In this document: piece by piece, positions 10,621 to 24,074 of the stretch | How the letters are laid out: each line of letters starts with the position of its first letter | Position numbering within the stretch: position 1 is the first letter of the stretch | Source of the DNA: Echinococcus granulosus | Lineage: Eukaryota > Platyhelminthes > Cestoda > Cyclophyllidea > Taeniidae | Direction of reading: 5' to 3' | Assembly: GCF_000524195.1 (NCBI RefSeq) | Contig: NW_020170382.1 | Span: 2,964,771-3,028,770, forward strand | Length of the DNA: 64,000 nt | Position numbers and translations under genes: made by a program | Notes under the pieces: generated by a model | What the model was told of the DNA's origin: nothing | The model's input: only the letters and a program-made list of their open reading frames with translations | Database searches by the model: none

Positions 10621-13600
10621 GATCAGTATGATTAGTAGTCAATGAAACTCAACTCCATCGACCAAGTCGTCTACTGAGGTGGCCTTAAATGGACCTTGTG
10701 CTAACACTGGACACAGTTTTGGAAATCTTGTAGATGCCACTATTGAGTTCCGGCAGCCGGCATTTAGGAAGGGCTAAAGACTTTTTATTCTTCATATCCA
10801 GGCTGTGGGAGTGTAAAACCCTCGAAATTGCTTATCTCAATGTAGAGCGACTAACGATCCCATCGCCAAAGCAGTAATTTGTCATGCGTATCCGAGAGTT
10901 CCGCAAGACATTTGTTAAAACCTGAGGATCTTCACTGCACATTTTGTGTCCATCTTTTTTGTAACCAACTCAGGATCGCCTGGCAATACTACTTTATGCC
11001 AAAAATCGGGGTTTCTCTCGAAAATGTTAGTAGCTGTTAAAGTGAGCAGCAGTAAGGTAAAGCGGCATGATCATTACGTGATATGAACTTAACACTGCAG
11101 CGTTGGATGACATGAAAGCGAGCAGCTGTTTTAACACTCCATTGTCTAACCACTGCATTAGACATTTTCTGCCGTTTTGTACAAAGTTTAAACGGATTTT
11201 ATGCCTTTATGGACAGTAACAGTCGTGATGTAAACAGCAAACAAAAATTTGCCCTCTTGCCAATTCAATGCACGAATGGTGCATTCGTGTGTGTTTGAGC
11301 ATAATTACGACCAGAGGACAGCCATTTGGCTCTAAAATTTGCGCCATTACCTGTCGGTGAGGTATTTTGTGAAGAAGGTTAAGGTTAACCTCTGAGGAGG
11401 GAGGTGCAAAACGGCCTCAGGCAGCGTGAAAGCAACATGAGACTAGAGGTGGAATAAGGGTTTCGCTAGCTCAGTAAAGTTTGCAAACAGAAGAGATTAA
11501 TACTGAAATGAACCCCTCAGATAGCCACATCCCCTGCAAGTATTTAGGGTTGTAGCGATAAAGAGAGGAAAAATGACCCGAGATTAGGATTTTAGCTACT
11601 TTTATCTTCCAGAAATTCAAACCACAAAAACTTTGTGATACCAAAGATGTATTTCTCTATGTTGGGTGAAACATTGTAACACTGAACCTTCTTGGGTAGT
11701 GAAAACAGCCTTTCGTCATAAATTTGTCTGCTTGGTACATAAACATCATTATGATTAATGTAAACTCCCAATTTGGCTTTGATATTTTTAATCAAATCGG
11801 TTCATACGCTCCGGACGCAAAGGGAAAAGTCCCAAGGAGAAGGTTCCAAACGAATTCGATCGTAGGTTAGCCCCTGAAGCATCATCAAGCTCAATCTCCA
11901 GGCGGTCATCTTGCAAATTTTATCCTACAGAATTAACACGAACGGTTGATTTTGTTTTCAATGTCTTCTGGCTCAAATGTGGTGCATAGGATCTTATTGA
12001 GGGTGACGCAATAAGCACCAATCCGAGGAGTGTTACTGTCACATTTGAGAAGAGTCGCATTGGATGCTGTCTGACTTAATGACTGAAGGGCTCCAAGTGC
12101 CTCATAATCTACTGATTGACCCAACGCTTCCCAGCGGTTTCGCCGACGCCGAATGGAATAATTTGGCTTTTGTTAAGCTGAAGGTGACACGTGTGTAATT
12201 TTCATCCCACTGGATATCTTAGAGCAAGTATGAGATAAATTGGGAGTTTTTGCTTAAAAATTAGTAGAAATAGATGTATTAGTTCAAGAGTTCGTGTAGG
12301 AACTACGACTATTAACTATAAACTGATATTTATTGACTTTGAGCTGAGCATCATGAGGGGGTTGATGGCGTCCAAAGGCATCAGGGAGTGTCCTGTAATG
12401 CCTCTCACACAGGTGTTAGAAGGCCTGCCCAATGAGGCTAGATGGACTAGCAGAAACACCAGCTAGGGCAAGTAAATTCAAGTTAGGCCGTGTCATGGTT
12501 TGTCATATTTAGGGCGCTTGACATTTCAAAATCGATGAGTCAGACGAGAAACATTTGGACGGCACGGCTTGCAGTTATTCCATCAATTTTTATTACTTTG
12601 ATCTGCTTTATTGCTGTCGCTAGATGCTGTATTACGTTTAGTTAAATCTTTGAACTCCGGCTCTGTTTGCGTCCCAACCTTTGGGAGGTGTTGGCGCATA
12701 GCACTTGGCGCATCTGTCGTACTGTTTGCTCAAAGTTCAAACAGATTTGAATTATGGATCTAGACTTGAAAAGATCTTTCATTGCAGTTGATGCACATTT
12801 ATTTCAGTAATTAGCCGGCAACATGGCTGAGCCTACAGTTGGTCACCGAAGATGCAACGAGCTGCTTGAGTCTTGATTTAAAGCATGAAGCCTTTGCTCT
12901 CATGATTTTTTTTTCTAGAATGCAAATTTTAAACTGTTCGTTCAGCTGCTGAGAAGTTCACAAAGCACATATAAATCAGTAGAACTGTCTCCAGGTGTTT
13001 ATACAGAAGAAATTAGGTAGATTTGAAAGTAATAAATTGCCAGGCTATAAGCACTTTTCCAACAAATGTAAGTAAATAATCCATTTGGTATTGCCGCATT
13101 CAGGCCCTTGCAAGTTGGGAGGCGTAAAAATTCATCGCTTTAATTTTACTTAAGCCCGTTTCAAGGCTTTCGGTTTTACGACGTCAGTTGTAATACTTTT
13201 GGAGTACTAATACTATGGAAGACGAGGTTCCCAAACGCAGAACTAATGTGGCGAAGTAGGGGAGAGAATTCGCTGTCAGCGAAACCCAGTTGTATTTTGC
13301 ATAATCAGCTATGCAATTATAGTGGTACAGTTAAAATGAGTAACAGCTATCTCCATGTGTTTCAATTGGTCACATTTAGGAAAAATTAAAACACAATAAT
13401 TAATTATACCAATGATATTTAAGCATATTTTATTTACCCGATTTTTGTAAACGTACAAACTTAGTGAATGAAAATAAAACTTTCTAGTCCTTACACTTTC
13501 ACGATTGCAAACATTTCTAGGTCAATATGACCTGGCAAGACCTGTATTTTGAGAAAGCTTGTGCAATGCGTTGTTTGTTTGCTTAACTCTTCGTTTTGGT

Positions 13601-13929
13601 TAGGCGGGCACTGAAGGGCTTGGCCAGTGTATTTCCGTCCATTGGCACTGCCCCCGGTCCATGCCGGTAGGCCCCAGCACCATAGTTTTTAGTGTGCAAA
13701 CTCATCTTTTGACCAAATAATTGGTCCGGTTTTCAAAGGATGCTTGATGGGTTATCTTCGCGTAAATGAATATTCAGAGTTCTGCGTTTAGGTATCAGCG
13801 AATTAACAGAAAGAGAGTGCAGCATTTACTAATCAAGTAGCAACCAAGTTTTATTGGAAATGTTTGAAGGATGTGTTAACCAATTTAGAATTTAGTTTTC
13901 ATAGGTTTTGATGTTTTATTGAGGAGACT
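10621..13929. other. Intergenic sequence without a recognised gene
   Basis: Minus-strand open frames at 11592-11795 and 11933-12124 were inspected as possible upstream parts of the integrase relic, but neither shows reverse transcriptase or RNase H motifs. The stretch 12340-12730 is somewhat GC-richer than its surroundings and may be old repeat DNA. A short inverted repeat (8-bp arms, CACGAATG, 11271-11289) is within chance expectation. Confidence 0.4.
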
Positions 13930-14240
13930 ACATTAAAGGCGAAAAACCATTATGCTAGAGCGGTACATGTATTGCCAGTGTACAGATGAACTGAGGGGCT
14001 ACTGGCATGGCCCGCAGGCCATTCCTCCCGACAGAAGCATAAATGCGGTGCCTTAAGTACCCTTGAAACCGAAATAAAGAGCTAAACTAGTTACTAAAAT
14101 ACTACATAGCCGCCTCTCCTTTTAAGCATCGTCGCCGGCCTTGCCCCACGGTCAACCTCCCCCACCGGCCATCTAAACGTAGTCGGAGCTACAAGAAAAC
14201 CGCCCACGAGCCAACCGAATTTACATGCAACTGGGAAGAT
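13930..14240 (+). repeat. GC-rich block resembling a solo LTR
   Basis: A block clearly GC-richer than its flanks contains a TATA-like GCATAAATG (about 14037) and, about 35 nt later, a polyadenylation signal in CCGAAATAAAGAGC (about 14070-14083). It is followed by a CT-rich segment rich in CCGGCC. Promoter-like and poly(A) elements this close together are typical of the U3-R part of an LTR. I could not define TG...CA ends or a target-site duplication, and no second copy is visible, so this is a suggestion only. Confidence 0.25.
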
Positions 14241-17200
14241 ATCTGACTTCAGCATCACTGATCCCCCTTACACCTCCACTGCATCTGGAGTTTCGTCCTG
14301 TCCAGGAACTGTATTGGGGCTATCTCATATGTCCGTTGCTAATTGTAAGAATACGGGTCTAAAAGTAGACATTTAGTAAAGGAAGGGGCTTAAAATAGTT
14401 TCGCAGGGATAAGGCTTCGTGTCTACACAGCCTTGTCACTTTTTATCACTTCAGTGCTACCCAGACATATCTGCCTGAGTTCCATCCAGCCAGTAGAGGG
14501 GTAGAGGCGGTATCGCGTGTTCACTTCGTTAAAATCTTTAAAGGGGTACTGTAGACAGCTCCATAATGAACTATTTCAGATGGTACACAGCTAGTATTGC
14601 TTCATCTGTAAATAGCATTCTTGGAGAATGTGGGACTGGGTTAGTTGCCAAAAGTAGACGGCATTTTCAGTCCATCTGTCGAGAGTTTCCACGAATTCGC
14701 CCGTCCACAGCATATTCCCTTCTTCCGTCATATAGAAGTTTGACACTCTGGAATGGGAATCAGGGTAATTGTCCTTTTGCATCGGGTTCGCTTGCCGCTG
14801 CCACCAACGTAGTGAAACGAGGAGTTAAACAAATTATCAAAGTCTTACAATTTCCTATTTCCCACTTGTCCATTCTTACCTGAACGGTTCGTTAGAACGG
14901 CAGGAGTAGCGAAACTGTTGCTTATCCTGTTTTAGAAAAATAATTTTCATGGCATGTATTTTTTTGTGAAAAGTATGAAGTTACCCTTGTTCAAGGATTT
15001 ACAACCATGTGTTGTGTATTCTATATGTTTAAAACATTTTCTTGTAGTGATATAAGAATTGATAGTTGGCTTTAAAGTTATCTATTCCCCTTTAAATGAT
15101 TGGAATTGAAAAAGTCCATCGAAGCACCTTGATGATTAGCCTAAAGTGCTGCCCTTCACGCTTGGAGATATTTTATTGTGAGAGAATTTTCAACAGTTAT
15201 GTTTTCTCTTGCTGTTCGCTGACTGATATGATTGTTAGAAACTGTTTTTCCCTGTAAAATATTGAAGTAAATGAAGGTTTAGTCAAAAACGATGCGTAAT
15301 GTTAACTTTAAATCACCCAAAATAGCACAATGAAACTTTTCTTCAAATCTGCTCAATGCTCTAATTCAATATCAGTAAGAAAATTGGAGCTGTAAATAGA
15401 AGCCACGCCAAGGCAAATCACTAGGGGACAACTCAAACACCAACAAAGTATTTCAGCCAGCATTCATTTTTCTGATTAAACGGCCCTACCCTTCTCAGCA
15501 GGCCACGCAAATGTTAGGGTTTTGCAACGAAATGGCAGCATTTAAGAATCTGATTTAAAATGAACATCGGTGAATTGAAGGTATCCCTTCCAAGATCGTA
15601 TTCATCACTTCATTCATGTGTTAATTTTCACCATGCATCGTCTTATTTGCTTTCTGCGATTATAGCTTATCCTATTTATCCTCTAAATGTGCTCTTCTTC
15701 CCACTTTTGGTGACACGACTTTTAAAGCGAAACTTTCCCAAATATTTTCCGCATAAAAATTAGTAATGAGACCAAATTGAAATTTGGTACTTTTTGGATT
15801 GAGCCTGGGAAAATAGACGCTTTTGAATAACTCTGAAAGTAAGTTAAACGACCATCTGTTTGACAGACTGGGAGCAGAAAATTCATTTTGACAGCCAATG
15901 CTAACTTTGTTTAGCCAAACATGATTATAATGACCTTTGGACCAGCCAAAATGTGCAGTTATGAAAGCACTAAAAATTCACACATTTTGCTGAAATGTCC
16001 AAAACAGTGAGCAAAAAATGTAATCATTTGAAATAGATAAGACGGACATTTTCAGTAGGATCAGTTTTAGAATTACGTGAAAGCAGCTTTTAAAATTACA
16101 ATGGCCGAAGAAAACCGGACGTGTTTTCCCAGCTAAGCTGAATTGTAACCATCTTTCTAACTTTTTCAGATATCAAAGTGCACTTTAGATCCAATCGCCC
16201 TCTTTCCTTAAGTCAAAAAAGAGCCTCATTCGTAGTCAACATTCGGCATGGGACATCCGACCGAGGCTCGGTTTTGTGCGCATTATCGCATGAAATTTTT
16301 GCGCGGCCTTTTGGCGTCACGCATACATGGAGACCATGGTAACCAGTTTGCGAAAAAAAACTTTTATGTCTAATTCGCTGTCCAGAATCCCGATTTCACG
16401 AAGGGTTTCGTAATGACAACATTATATTTACTTATTTGATGACCCAATAAACTTATGAACTCTCACTTTTCAGAGATTTCAACGATTATTTTAAACATTT
16501 TTCAGACTCGCTAATAAATGCCGGCTCGATGAACTCAGAAATGATCATTTTTATGTCTGGTTAACCAGTACAAATTTTGACACTAGACAGCTCACAATTA
16601 CCTATCCTATCCCTTGTGTCATTAATTTCTCCATTCAAACACCCCTGCTTTGTTAGATGCAGCTGCGATAAAGTCGTGCAACTTTAGTTTAATCCCCATG
16701 TGCAAATGCTGGGCATTGTGGCGAGAGGGACAGGGTTTCAGACATACAAGTATTTGCTGTTACCTTGTAATAATTGAAGCTATTTTGCTAAGGAGGGAGT
16801 TTTGACTAGGTTTATAGCTTTTTCGGACATCAAGCCTCAGACAACTGACGAAAATCCTGGCGGTGCTTTGATATCTTCCTCGATTAGGCGTCGCTTTTAT
16901 GGGAGGCTTTTGTGGAATTATTAAGGCAGGGAATTTGCATATGCCAGGCTTGAAAGGGGAAGTAATTGCCTAAAAGGATTTTGGATTTACGCTATTCATT
17001 TAAGATGCCACCGCGTCTAATAATGTATTGCATTTAACTTGCGCCAGAGTCCTAATAAATGTGTTGACCAGCCTTTCACATGCAGACTTAGTTTTGAGTC
17101 AGAATTTTTGGTGAAAGCGGGACTACGCTCAGTGGTGTTTGGTTTGTGCTAATAAAAATTTGCAATTCAGTGACTTTTCATAATAAATAACCTTGTAATT

Positions 17201-20200
17201 TTCTCCATACACCTGTCAAACTACGGACGAATTTCTACTATGCCAGTAATGTAGCCCATTATAATAGGAACTAATAGGCAAATATTGGTGTTTTTTCTGT
17301 ATCGGTGAGTAAAAAAAGTGCAGAGGGTTGAAAACATGGTGTTTCATATTCTGCTAAGAAGGCTATTTGCTCAAGCACGAATTACCAAATGTGTCTCTCA
17401 CTTCCACTATTAGGTTTCTTACGTCGGCCGGCCCCACAAGACCGATTTCGATTACATTAAAAGCCATTTCTATAAGTTCTTTGGCCTTTCAAGGACTTCA
17501 ACGTGGTATTTGGCTTTTGTAAGCTGTAAAAGGGCTTAATTCAGATCTCATATTTTGTAATGTGGTCGGCTTGGACCTGAGTACATGGAGTCACTTATAA
17601 AGAAATGAAAAGAATAATGTTGTAGAGAAAAAAACAGGGTACCGAATACTGGCAGGTATAAACTCATTTACGATCATACACCAAATTCAGTAATTACGGC
17701 CACGTTATTGATAAGTTCTTCCGTATATACCACTCAATTTGAGGGGTCCTAGAGTCGACCCTTCATTTCACCGATGGAAAAGTAAATTAATTGTCGAATT
17801 AAATGACCCTATCGCTTAAGCCTAACTCCCACTTGAAATGAGAAGTTTCTATCATCAAAAGACTTTTCCTACAGCATTTTTGTGTCATTTTACTTTAAGC
17901 CCCCCTATTAAATGGTTGAAGGTTTTAAAGAAATTAATTATTTAACATTCCTGGTTGACACATTCGCGACTAGGGACTGTCGATAAAAAGTTGGCTGCCA
18001 CAGTCAAGGTGTTTTTTGTTGTGTTAGGGTCTAAAACTAATACTTGTCCCTTTTGACTATTTCCTGTCAACTTAATTTCTTATTCGGTCGAATATGTCCT
18101 ACATCCACAACTTGTGAGTTCGGAGATGAGAGTGGCGATATCGCGTGATGATGAGCATGATTCCACTCAATTATTAATGCTTTTTCGGGACTTTGAGAAA
18201 CGGGGACATACTTTAGATGTTAACATGCAAATTGGCTATTCGGATTATACTTTTCTTCAAACCATAAACCTCTCCCAATTTTCATTGATGTGCTTTAATA
18301 GTTAACTATAATTGGCTTGGATTTCATGTTTGTAAAGATAAAGGTGCACTTATTGCAAATCTGGAAGTAGCTTATGTTCAGACACTTCAAACTGGCGGTA
18401 CTTTGGTAATGTGGGTTAGTGGACATCAACTTTTGGTGGAGACAACTGCAAATTACCCAAGACTCCATGAGAGATAATTAGGCGGGACTTAGTGAATGTA
18501 CAATTTGTAGACGCTCATCTGACATTTCTTCGACTTTGAGTTTCCGTCTTAGTAACCTGAAGAAGTATAAGGTGATAAAGCAGAAAAATTTTTATTGATC
18601 TCGGGGGAGGGGGCTACGAAACGTTGCAACCAGATGGCAAAAATGGATGAGACAACCAATGTAGTCCCAATTAACGCCACAAATTCGTTTGCCTGTTTAC
18701 CGTTTAAAATGATTAAGATGATGTTAATAAAATTACCTTACAGTAGTTTGAATCCAGAGTTTAGAATTTGCACGAACTTCCTAAAATGCGTCTTTTAATC
18801 TCTCCGAATCTTTGTTTTATTCTGCATTTTCGTTTTTGACTCCTCCTACTTCTCATCCTCCTCGGCTCGACAAGTGACCTGGCACGGAAATTCAAATCAA
18901 CTCAGATCCAACAAAAAGCTTCAAGAAGATAGTGTTGGTAGCGCAAACCTTCTGAAGTTGAACAAAAATTCACCGATTCCTACTAATGGCTGGGTGCTAA
19001 GCCTTGGGAAAAATTTGTATTCAAGTGCTTAAAATCAATCAAAGACAGTAACCGGCATAAACTGACATAAAGGAATTGTAAAATGTCCTTGGAAAACTGA
19101 ATTTTCCGTTTCTATGGGGAGCCAATAAATGATGGTAGTGCATTCCTTACAAGCCATTTCGATCTAAATCATGTAACTCGTACGGAAGTGTGCCTGACTT
19201 ATGGCCACAATTCAAGCATACTACACGAAAAGCACGTCGTGATGGGATTCAGTAACGTGAACTTTCACTACCACAAATTAACGACTCCTCCAATTATTTG
19301 CTTTTAAAACTTTGCAAAGGCTTCAAAGTCAACTACACGAGCTGTTTCATTAACATTGAAGTTCAGTTTAACTAAGGATTTGGTTAGACTAGGCTCCATC
19401 TTTGCTGCTACAATGGAGGAAAATATCCTTTCTTTTATTTTTTACAGAATGGCTCCCGTTAAAATAAGTTGAATTTAAAGGCTCAACTTCGGAATGCTTT
19501 AAAAATGTCTTACATTTTCCAAGAAATATCATGGCTTACACAAGTTAACAGACGTTAGGGTCATGTAGGCATTCGTGTTTTAAGTAACAAACATCTCCAC
19601 CATTCCGTTAATAAAAAGGTAAGCCCAAAAATCTGACATTAGTGACACCCTTGGTAACCTTTAACAACGCAGTCCTTTTGTCTTGTTTCTACCTGAGAAA
19701 ATCGTGCGCGCCACGCTGTCAACTTGGGGCACAAAGTGATGCCTTTTTGAAGTGCACATTTTGATTTGTTGTTGGGGAAAATTTTGCTACGTATTTCAAG
19801 AAAGATTGTGTGAATTTTCACGAAGCTTGCATGACGTTACTGACTGCGACAAAATTATTTTGTACTTAACGTTTGCAAAAAAGTTGCCTTGCATGTTGCC
19901 ATAATCGTCTAAGATTATAAATAGGAGCAAAGAAAATTAATTAGACGCTATTCACTTACTAAAACATTGGACCTCTAGGTGTTTACGTTTACGCTAAACA
20001 TGCACACACCATTTGAGGGAAAAAGAAAATTAAGAAATGGAATACTACAGATTTATCTTCTTCGGTTACTCCTATTCTACACTTTCTATAAAAACTAAAG
20101 CCGGGAGACTTAATAAAATTCAACCGTATTTTGATAAAATAGCTGCCTACAAAGTACTTAAGAGAAAAATAAAATTCCCAGACACCTACCAAATTTTATT

Positions 20201-22844
20201 AAAATAAGACTTAAGAGTGGAGTCGTAAGTAGGTCCCGTCAACCTTGAACAGATCTAGCCTTACCACGGTAAAGCCTGGCAACTGAAGCGAATCGTTCAC
20301 ACCTCAGTACACCCTCCATTTAATAAAAAAAGTACCACTTAATCCCGGTGTTCAAATTGAATTATTTCCATGCGCCCACCAATTTAACTAGCACATGCGA
20401 ATCGGTTAATCACAAACCATGATTTATCAAGAGGAGGTAGGTGACCGAAAATTGACAATGGTCGAACAATAAATTATCAGATGACAAGTACCTTAGCAGT
20501 TAGATGCAAACGTCTGTTTGCGGTTTTTATGCATGGGTTCCTAGCCTCATTATGCAATTGCCAGTTTTATTATTCTCATCTAGGTAGTTTATTTATTGTC
20601 CTTCTGCTTATTAGCATTTGGAATTAGTTTTTGAGCCTACATCACACCATTCAAACCAACATTTATAGGGAACAGAGCGTGCAAATAAATTGTTACTCCA
20701 TATTACTGAAAGATTAGTTGCGAGTGCTGACACAGCAAATGCATGTCAAAGGCCTTAATAGCAATTTATGAGATAAAAATTGAGTTATTTTCTTAGGATC
20801 TGCGAATCATTTCGAAGAATTTGACAGCTGTGTGTAAAAGTAAATTAGTTATATCCTTATAAAATAGGTTGTGCAGCCAAAAACGGGGATAATTTTATGA
20901 CATTAAGGAAGAAAATTATTTGGCGGTTTAGTCGTAGTTTGAAATGATGGCTATCACCCACTTTTGTACAAAGTTTTAGTTAGGCTGAATTTGTTGCACT
21001 CAACTACGTAGGTTCTTTGATCTCAGTGGGTTTTACCACTGTCTTAGTGGTCTGGGCCTTTATCTGCACCCATAACCTCAATAATAATGCACATCCTCCT
21101 GTAATGATAAGTCTTAATGTGCCTTTTATGGGTGGCTGTGGATCGTGTATCTATAATTTTGGAGCGTGTTAAATTCTTCCACGCGTACTACAGAGCTAAA
21201 TTTGGAATTTTATTGAAAACCACTTCCAGCAACAGAGCTTCATTAGCCCCTTTAAGCGCTAGCGGTATCTCCAGATAACATAACTTCTAATCAAAGATGC
21301 AATAACGCACTTTCAGTAGGGCTTTGAAGATATGCAACGGTCAATACTTTTGTTGCAAAAAAGCAGGTATAAGAAACTATGTGCCTCAAAAACAACATTC
21401 ATTGGCGAATCATAATCGCTACCAAGTTCTGAACATCATCAGAGTGTGACTTGTCTTTTACATATTTAACAGTACCTAAAGGAAATATTACGACATAAAT
21501 CAGTTAACATTTAGTGGTTAGATTTATGGCATAAGCATCTATCTTAGACCGAAAAACTAGGTAGTTAATGGCAATATCGTAAGTATTTTCTGTTCGCGAT
21601 ACAAATCTCTCGATTGTGCAAATTTTACTGTATCTACTCATTTTTAAAGGTATTAATTTATTTGACCAAGGACCAATAAAATAAAGTCATGTAATTACTT
21701 AATAATTTTGTGCGCTAATTTCAGCACACAGATTTCTTAGAATCTAAGCACCAATGACTGGTGGTTTTGCACACCTCATGACTAATTTTTTTCCTCCATT
21801 TTTTCCTCAAAATATTAAAGTTAAATCTTATTAAGCCGTATTCAAGACAAATTTAGGAAAAAGACGTACTTAAGTGTCTCGCCTTTTTTTTCCCTCGATC
21901 TTTCACAACAAAGGTTTATGGCAAATGTATTTGCGTAATCATCTTTTCAGTGAATGACCTACACCCAGAACCCACAGGGTATTGCTATGTAGTTTCATTT
22001 CCCTTAAGAAGATGTTATAAAGTTTATCACACCAAAATACTTATGGTTTAGTTTTTGATAACCATTTTCGAGAAGCAGGTTGTAAAAGTTTTTATGGGCC
22101 TTAGCTTAATCGGGATATACAATTGACGGAACAAACGGAAAGCTCTTTGTTTGAGTTAAATCCGGAATTTAACAGCACGGGAGATATGATATTGTATTTT
22201 AAATGTAAACATTGGTAGATATTTTGGATGCTGATTGCTATAATGCAAACATACATGTATGCTTACACAATCACGGAGATCTGGCTCATTGGTTCGCTGC
22301 CAACCAATTAGCGTAGAGCTGGAGTTCGCTTGAATCTAACTGGTTAAAATAACTTCTCGCTTAGGATAAACATTTGACTTTACTAGGTTCTAAAAACATC
22401 AGCACAATATACTCTGGAATATAACTGGTTTACTTATATTCGCAAAGTATTGGTGAGTCCTCCGAACGGTTTCACAATTTCGTTGAAGAATAGCTTGACT
22501 GCCTACAAGAATGGGCTTGACTACACTTTTTTTACATTAGTCACAAATATCACAACTTTTTACATGGTGACTCGCATTTTAGCCTCGATTTCCTTTTTTG
22601 TCAAAAGATTGTTAACTGAAGTTGGCCGTTGTTGCAGGCCTTAACAGTGAGTGCAATGCGTTTTTTAGTATTGATGGGGTAGAATCCTAACAAATCTCAA
22701 GGTAATAACCGGGGACTGCTTGAAGTTGATATTCTGAGATTGGTTTAGAGAAAGCTTACCTAAATGCTCTCATTATGAAATATACTGTTCCCCTTCACCT
22801 TAGGATTATAATAACGACTTTCACACAACTATTAAGAAGGCCCG
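14241..22844. other. Long gene-poor intergenic stretch
   Basis: About 8.6 kb of AT-rich sequence. A 105-codon open frame at 14566-14883 (+) has no recognisable domain and overlaps a similar-sized frame on the other strand. Other open frames (15560-15763, 18114-18305, 18595-18798, 19639-19821, 19989-20192, 22450-22644) are short, AT-rich and without homology that I can see. No tRNA, tandem array or transposon protein was recognised. Confidence 0.4.
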
Positions 22845-22871
22845 CTCTTTACAGTAATTTACTGTAAAGAG
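22845..22871. repeat. Perfect 13-bp inverted repeat with a 1-nt centre
   Basis: CTCTTTACAGTAA at 22845-22857, a single T, and its exact reverse complement at 22859-22871. Because the loop is a single base, this would form a cruciform or a symmetrical protein-binding site rather than a normal hairpin RNA. A match of this length is not expected by chance in 64 kb. It lies in intergenic DNA 4.6 kb upstream of the receptor gene. Confidence 0.9.
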
Positions 22872-24033
22872 AAATTACTAAAGTTCTCAACAGCATTAAT
22901 TGAGCTTGGAAAAGTTATGCGTTGGTGTGTCATATTATGCTATATCCATTAAAATCCGACTTGTAAATGGAATTATTTTCAGCCTGAATTAATCTAGAAA
23001 CAGTTATATATCCTCCTACTGACGACTTAATTTCAATCAGTCTGCAGGGTATTTCACATTCACCGGTTGTGATTTGGTGTATTGTTGTAAAGATGTAAAA
23101 ATACATGCACTACGTATAGACCTATGCTAACCAGATTGCACTGGCATCCGGCATCCTATTGACGGTATTTCGAATTTAGCGCCGACCTACACGAAGTTGT
23201 ATCGAATCACTAGAACATTAAAGAAGGCATGTTTACGATAGACTTACAGAAATAATGGGATAATGTATTTTGTTCCTTTTGAGGCCTGACCTGCTTTCTT
23301 TAAAAGTGTACCCTCGGAAAGTATCCAAACGAACTTGCCGATGAGGTAATTTAGATTTGCCAGTTTTAGCAGCACCTTTGACCGATGCAATCCGTCGTTT
23401 TATGAAGAGATCGCTTTATTTTACAAACCATTTACAATTTCTCTTTAAACAAAAAGCCATAAAAGTAATCTTTTATAAGCAAACTCTTCAGTAAAAAATA
23501 AGCATCCGTAAATACGTACGATATCGGCCAATATGAATAGACGTTCACACTGCGTTGTTAAAAACTGGAAGATTAAAGTGGAAAGTTTAGATGTTAAGTT
23601 TTACTTAATCTAAAATCTCTTATTCTACCAAAATTTAGGGTATAATTGGGCAAATTACATTTTTTAATGATCCGAGCCGTTTTAATAAAAAAGGTAATTA
23701 AACGGCATAGTCATCCCGGCTTTCGGCCTGTCATCGTGCAAAATAAATTTTCTTTTTGATTTAATTGTTTGTGGACCATTTTGAAGGAAGACGAGCTTAC
23801 GTTTAAATTAGAGTAGACTATTTCCCTTTAAACAAGCAAATATTGGAGATTAAAGTCCAGCATACGCTTTTTATTAGAAGTTCGGATGAAAGGAAGGCAA
23901 AAAATGTCGAATTCTATGCAGCCTTTTTTACGGACGTGAGGTTCCACCCTCTCTTCTGAGTGCACTTTGACAGCGTCTTTTTGCCCTCTTTCGCCCTCCC
24001 TCGGCCAAACATTTTACATTCTGACTTTTACAG
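22872..24033. other. Intergenic sequence, nothing recognised
   Basis: AT-rich sequence between the inverted repeat and the candidate exon at 24034. The last 60 bases are pyrimidine-rich (CCCTCTTTCGCCCTCCC and the following TTCTGACTTTTACAG) and lead into that exon. Nothing else was recognised. Confidence 0.4.
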
Positions 24034-24074
24034 GAGGGGCGTCTCTGTTGCAATCCACTGCAGTGGGCAAGGAA
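24034..24074 (+). other. Candidate 41-nt untranslated exon, possibly of the GPCR gene
   Basis: A 41-base GC-rich segment is bounded by a strong acceptor (pyrimidine tract then TTTTACAG, ending 24033) and a near-consensus donor (GGAA|GTAAGTG, from 24075) on the plus strand. The nearest plus-strand gene is the receptor, whose exon begins at a splice acceptor at 27430, so this could be its 5' untranslated exon with a 3.4-kb intron. That is inference from splice signals and position only; RNA evidence is lacking. Confidence 0.3.

Noticed and set aside
11271..11289. 8-bp inverted repeat CACGAATG with 3-nt loop
   Set aside because: Arms this short are expected by chance several times in 64 kb.
14566..14883. 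105-codon plus-strand open frame
   Set aside because: No recognisable domain, no splice or poly(A) context, and an opposing frame of similar quality.
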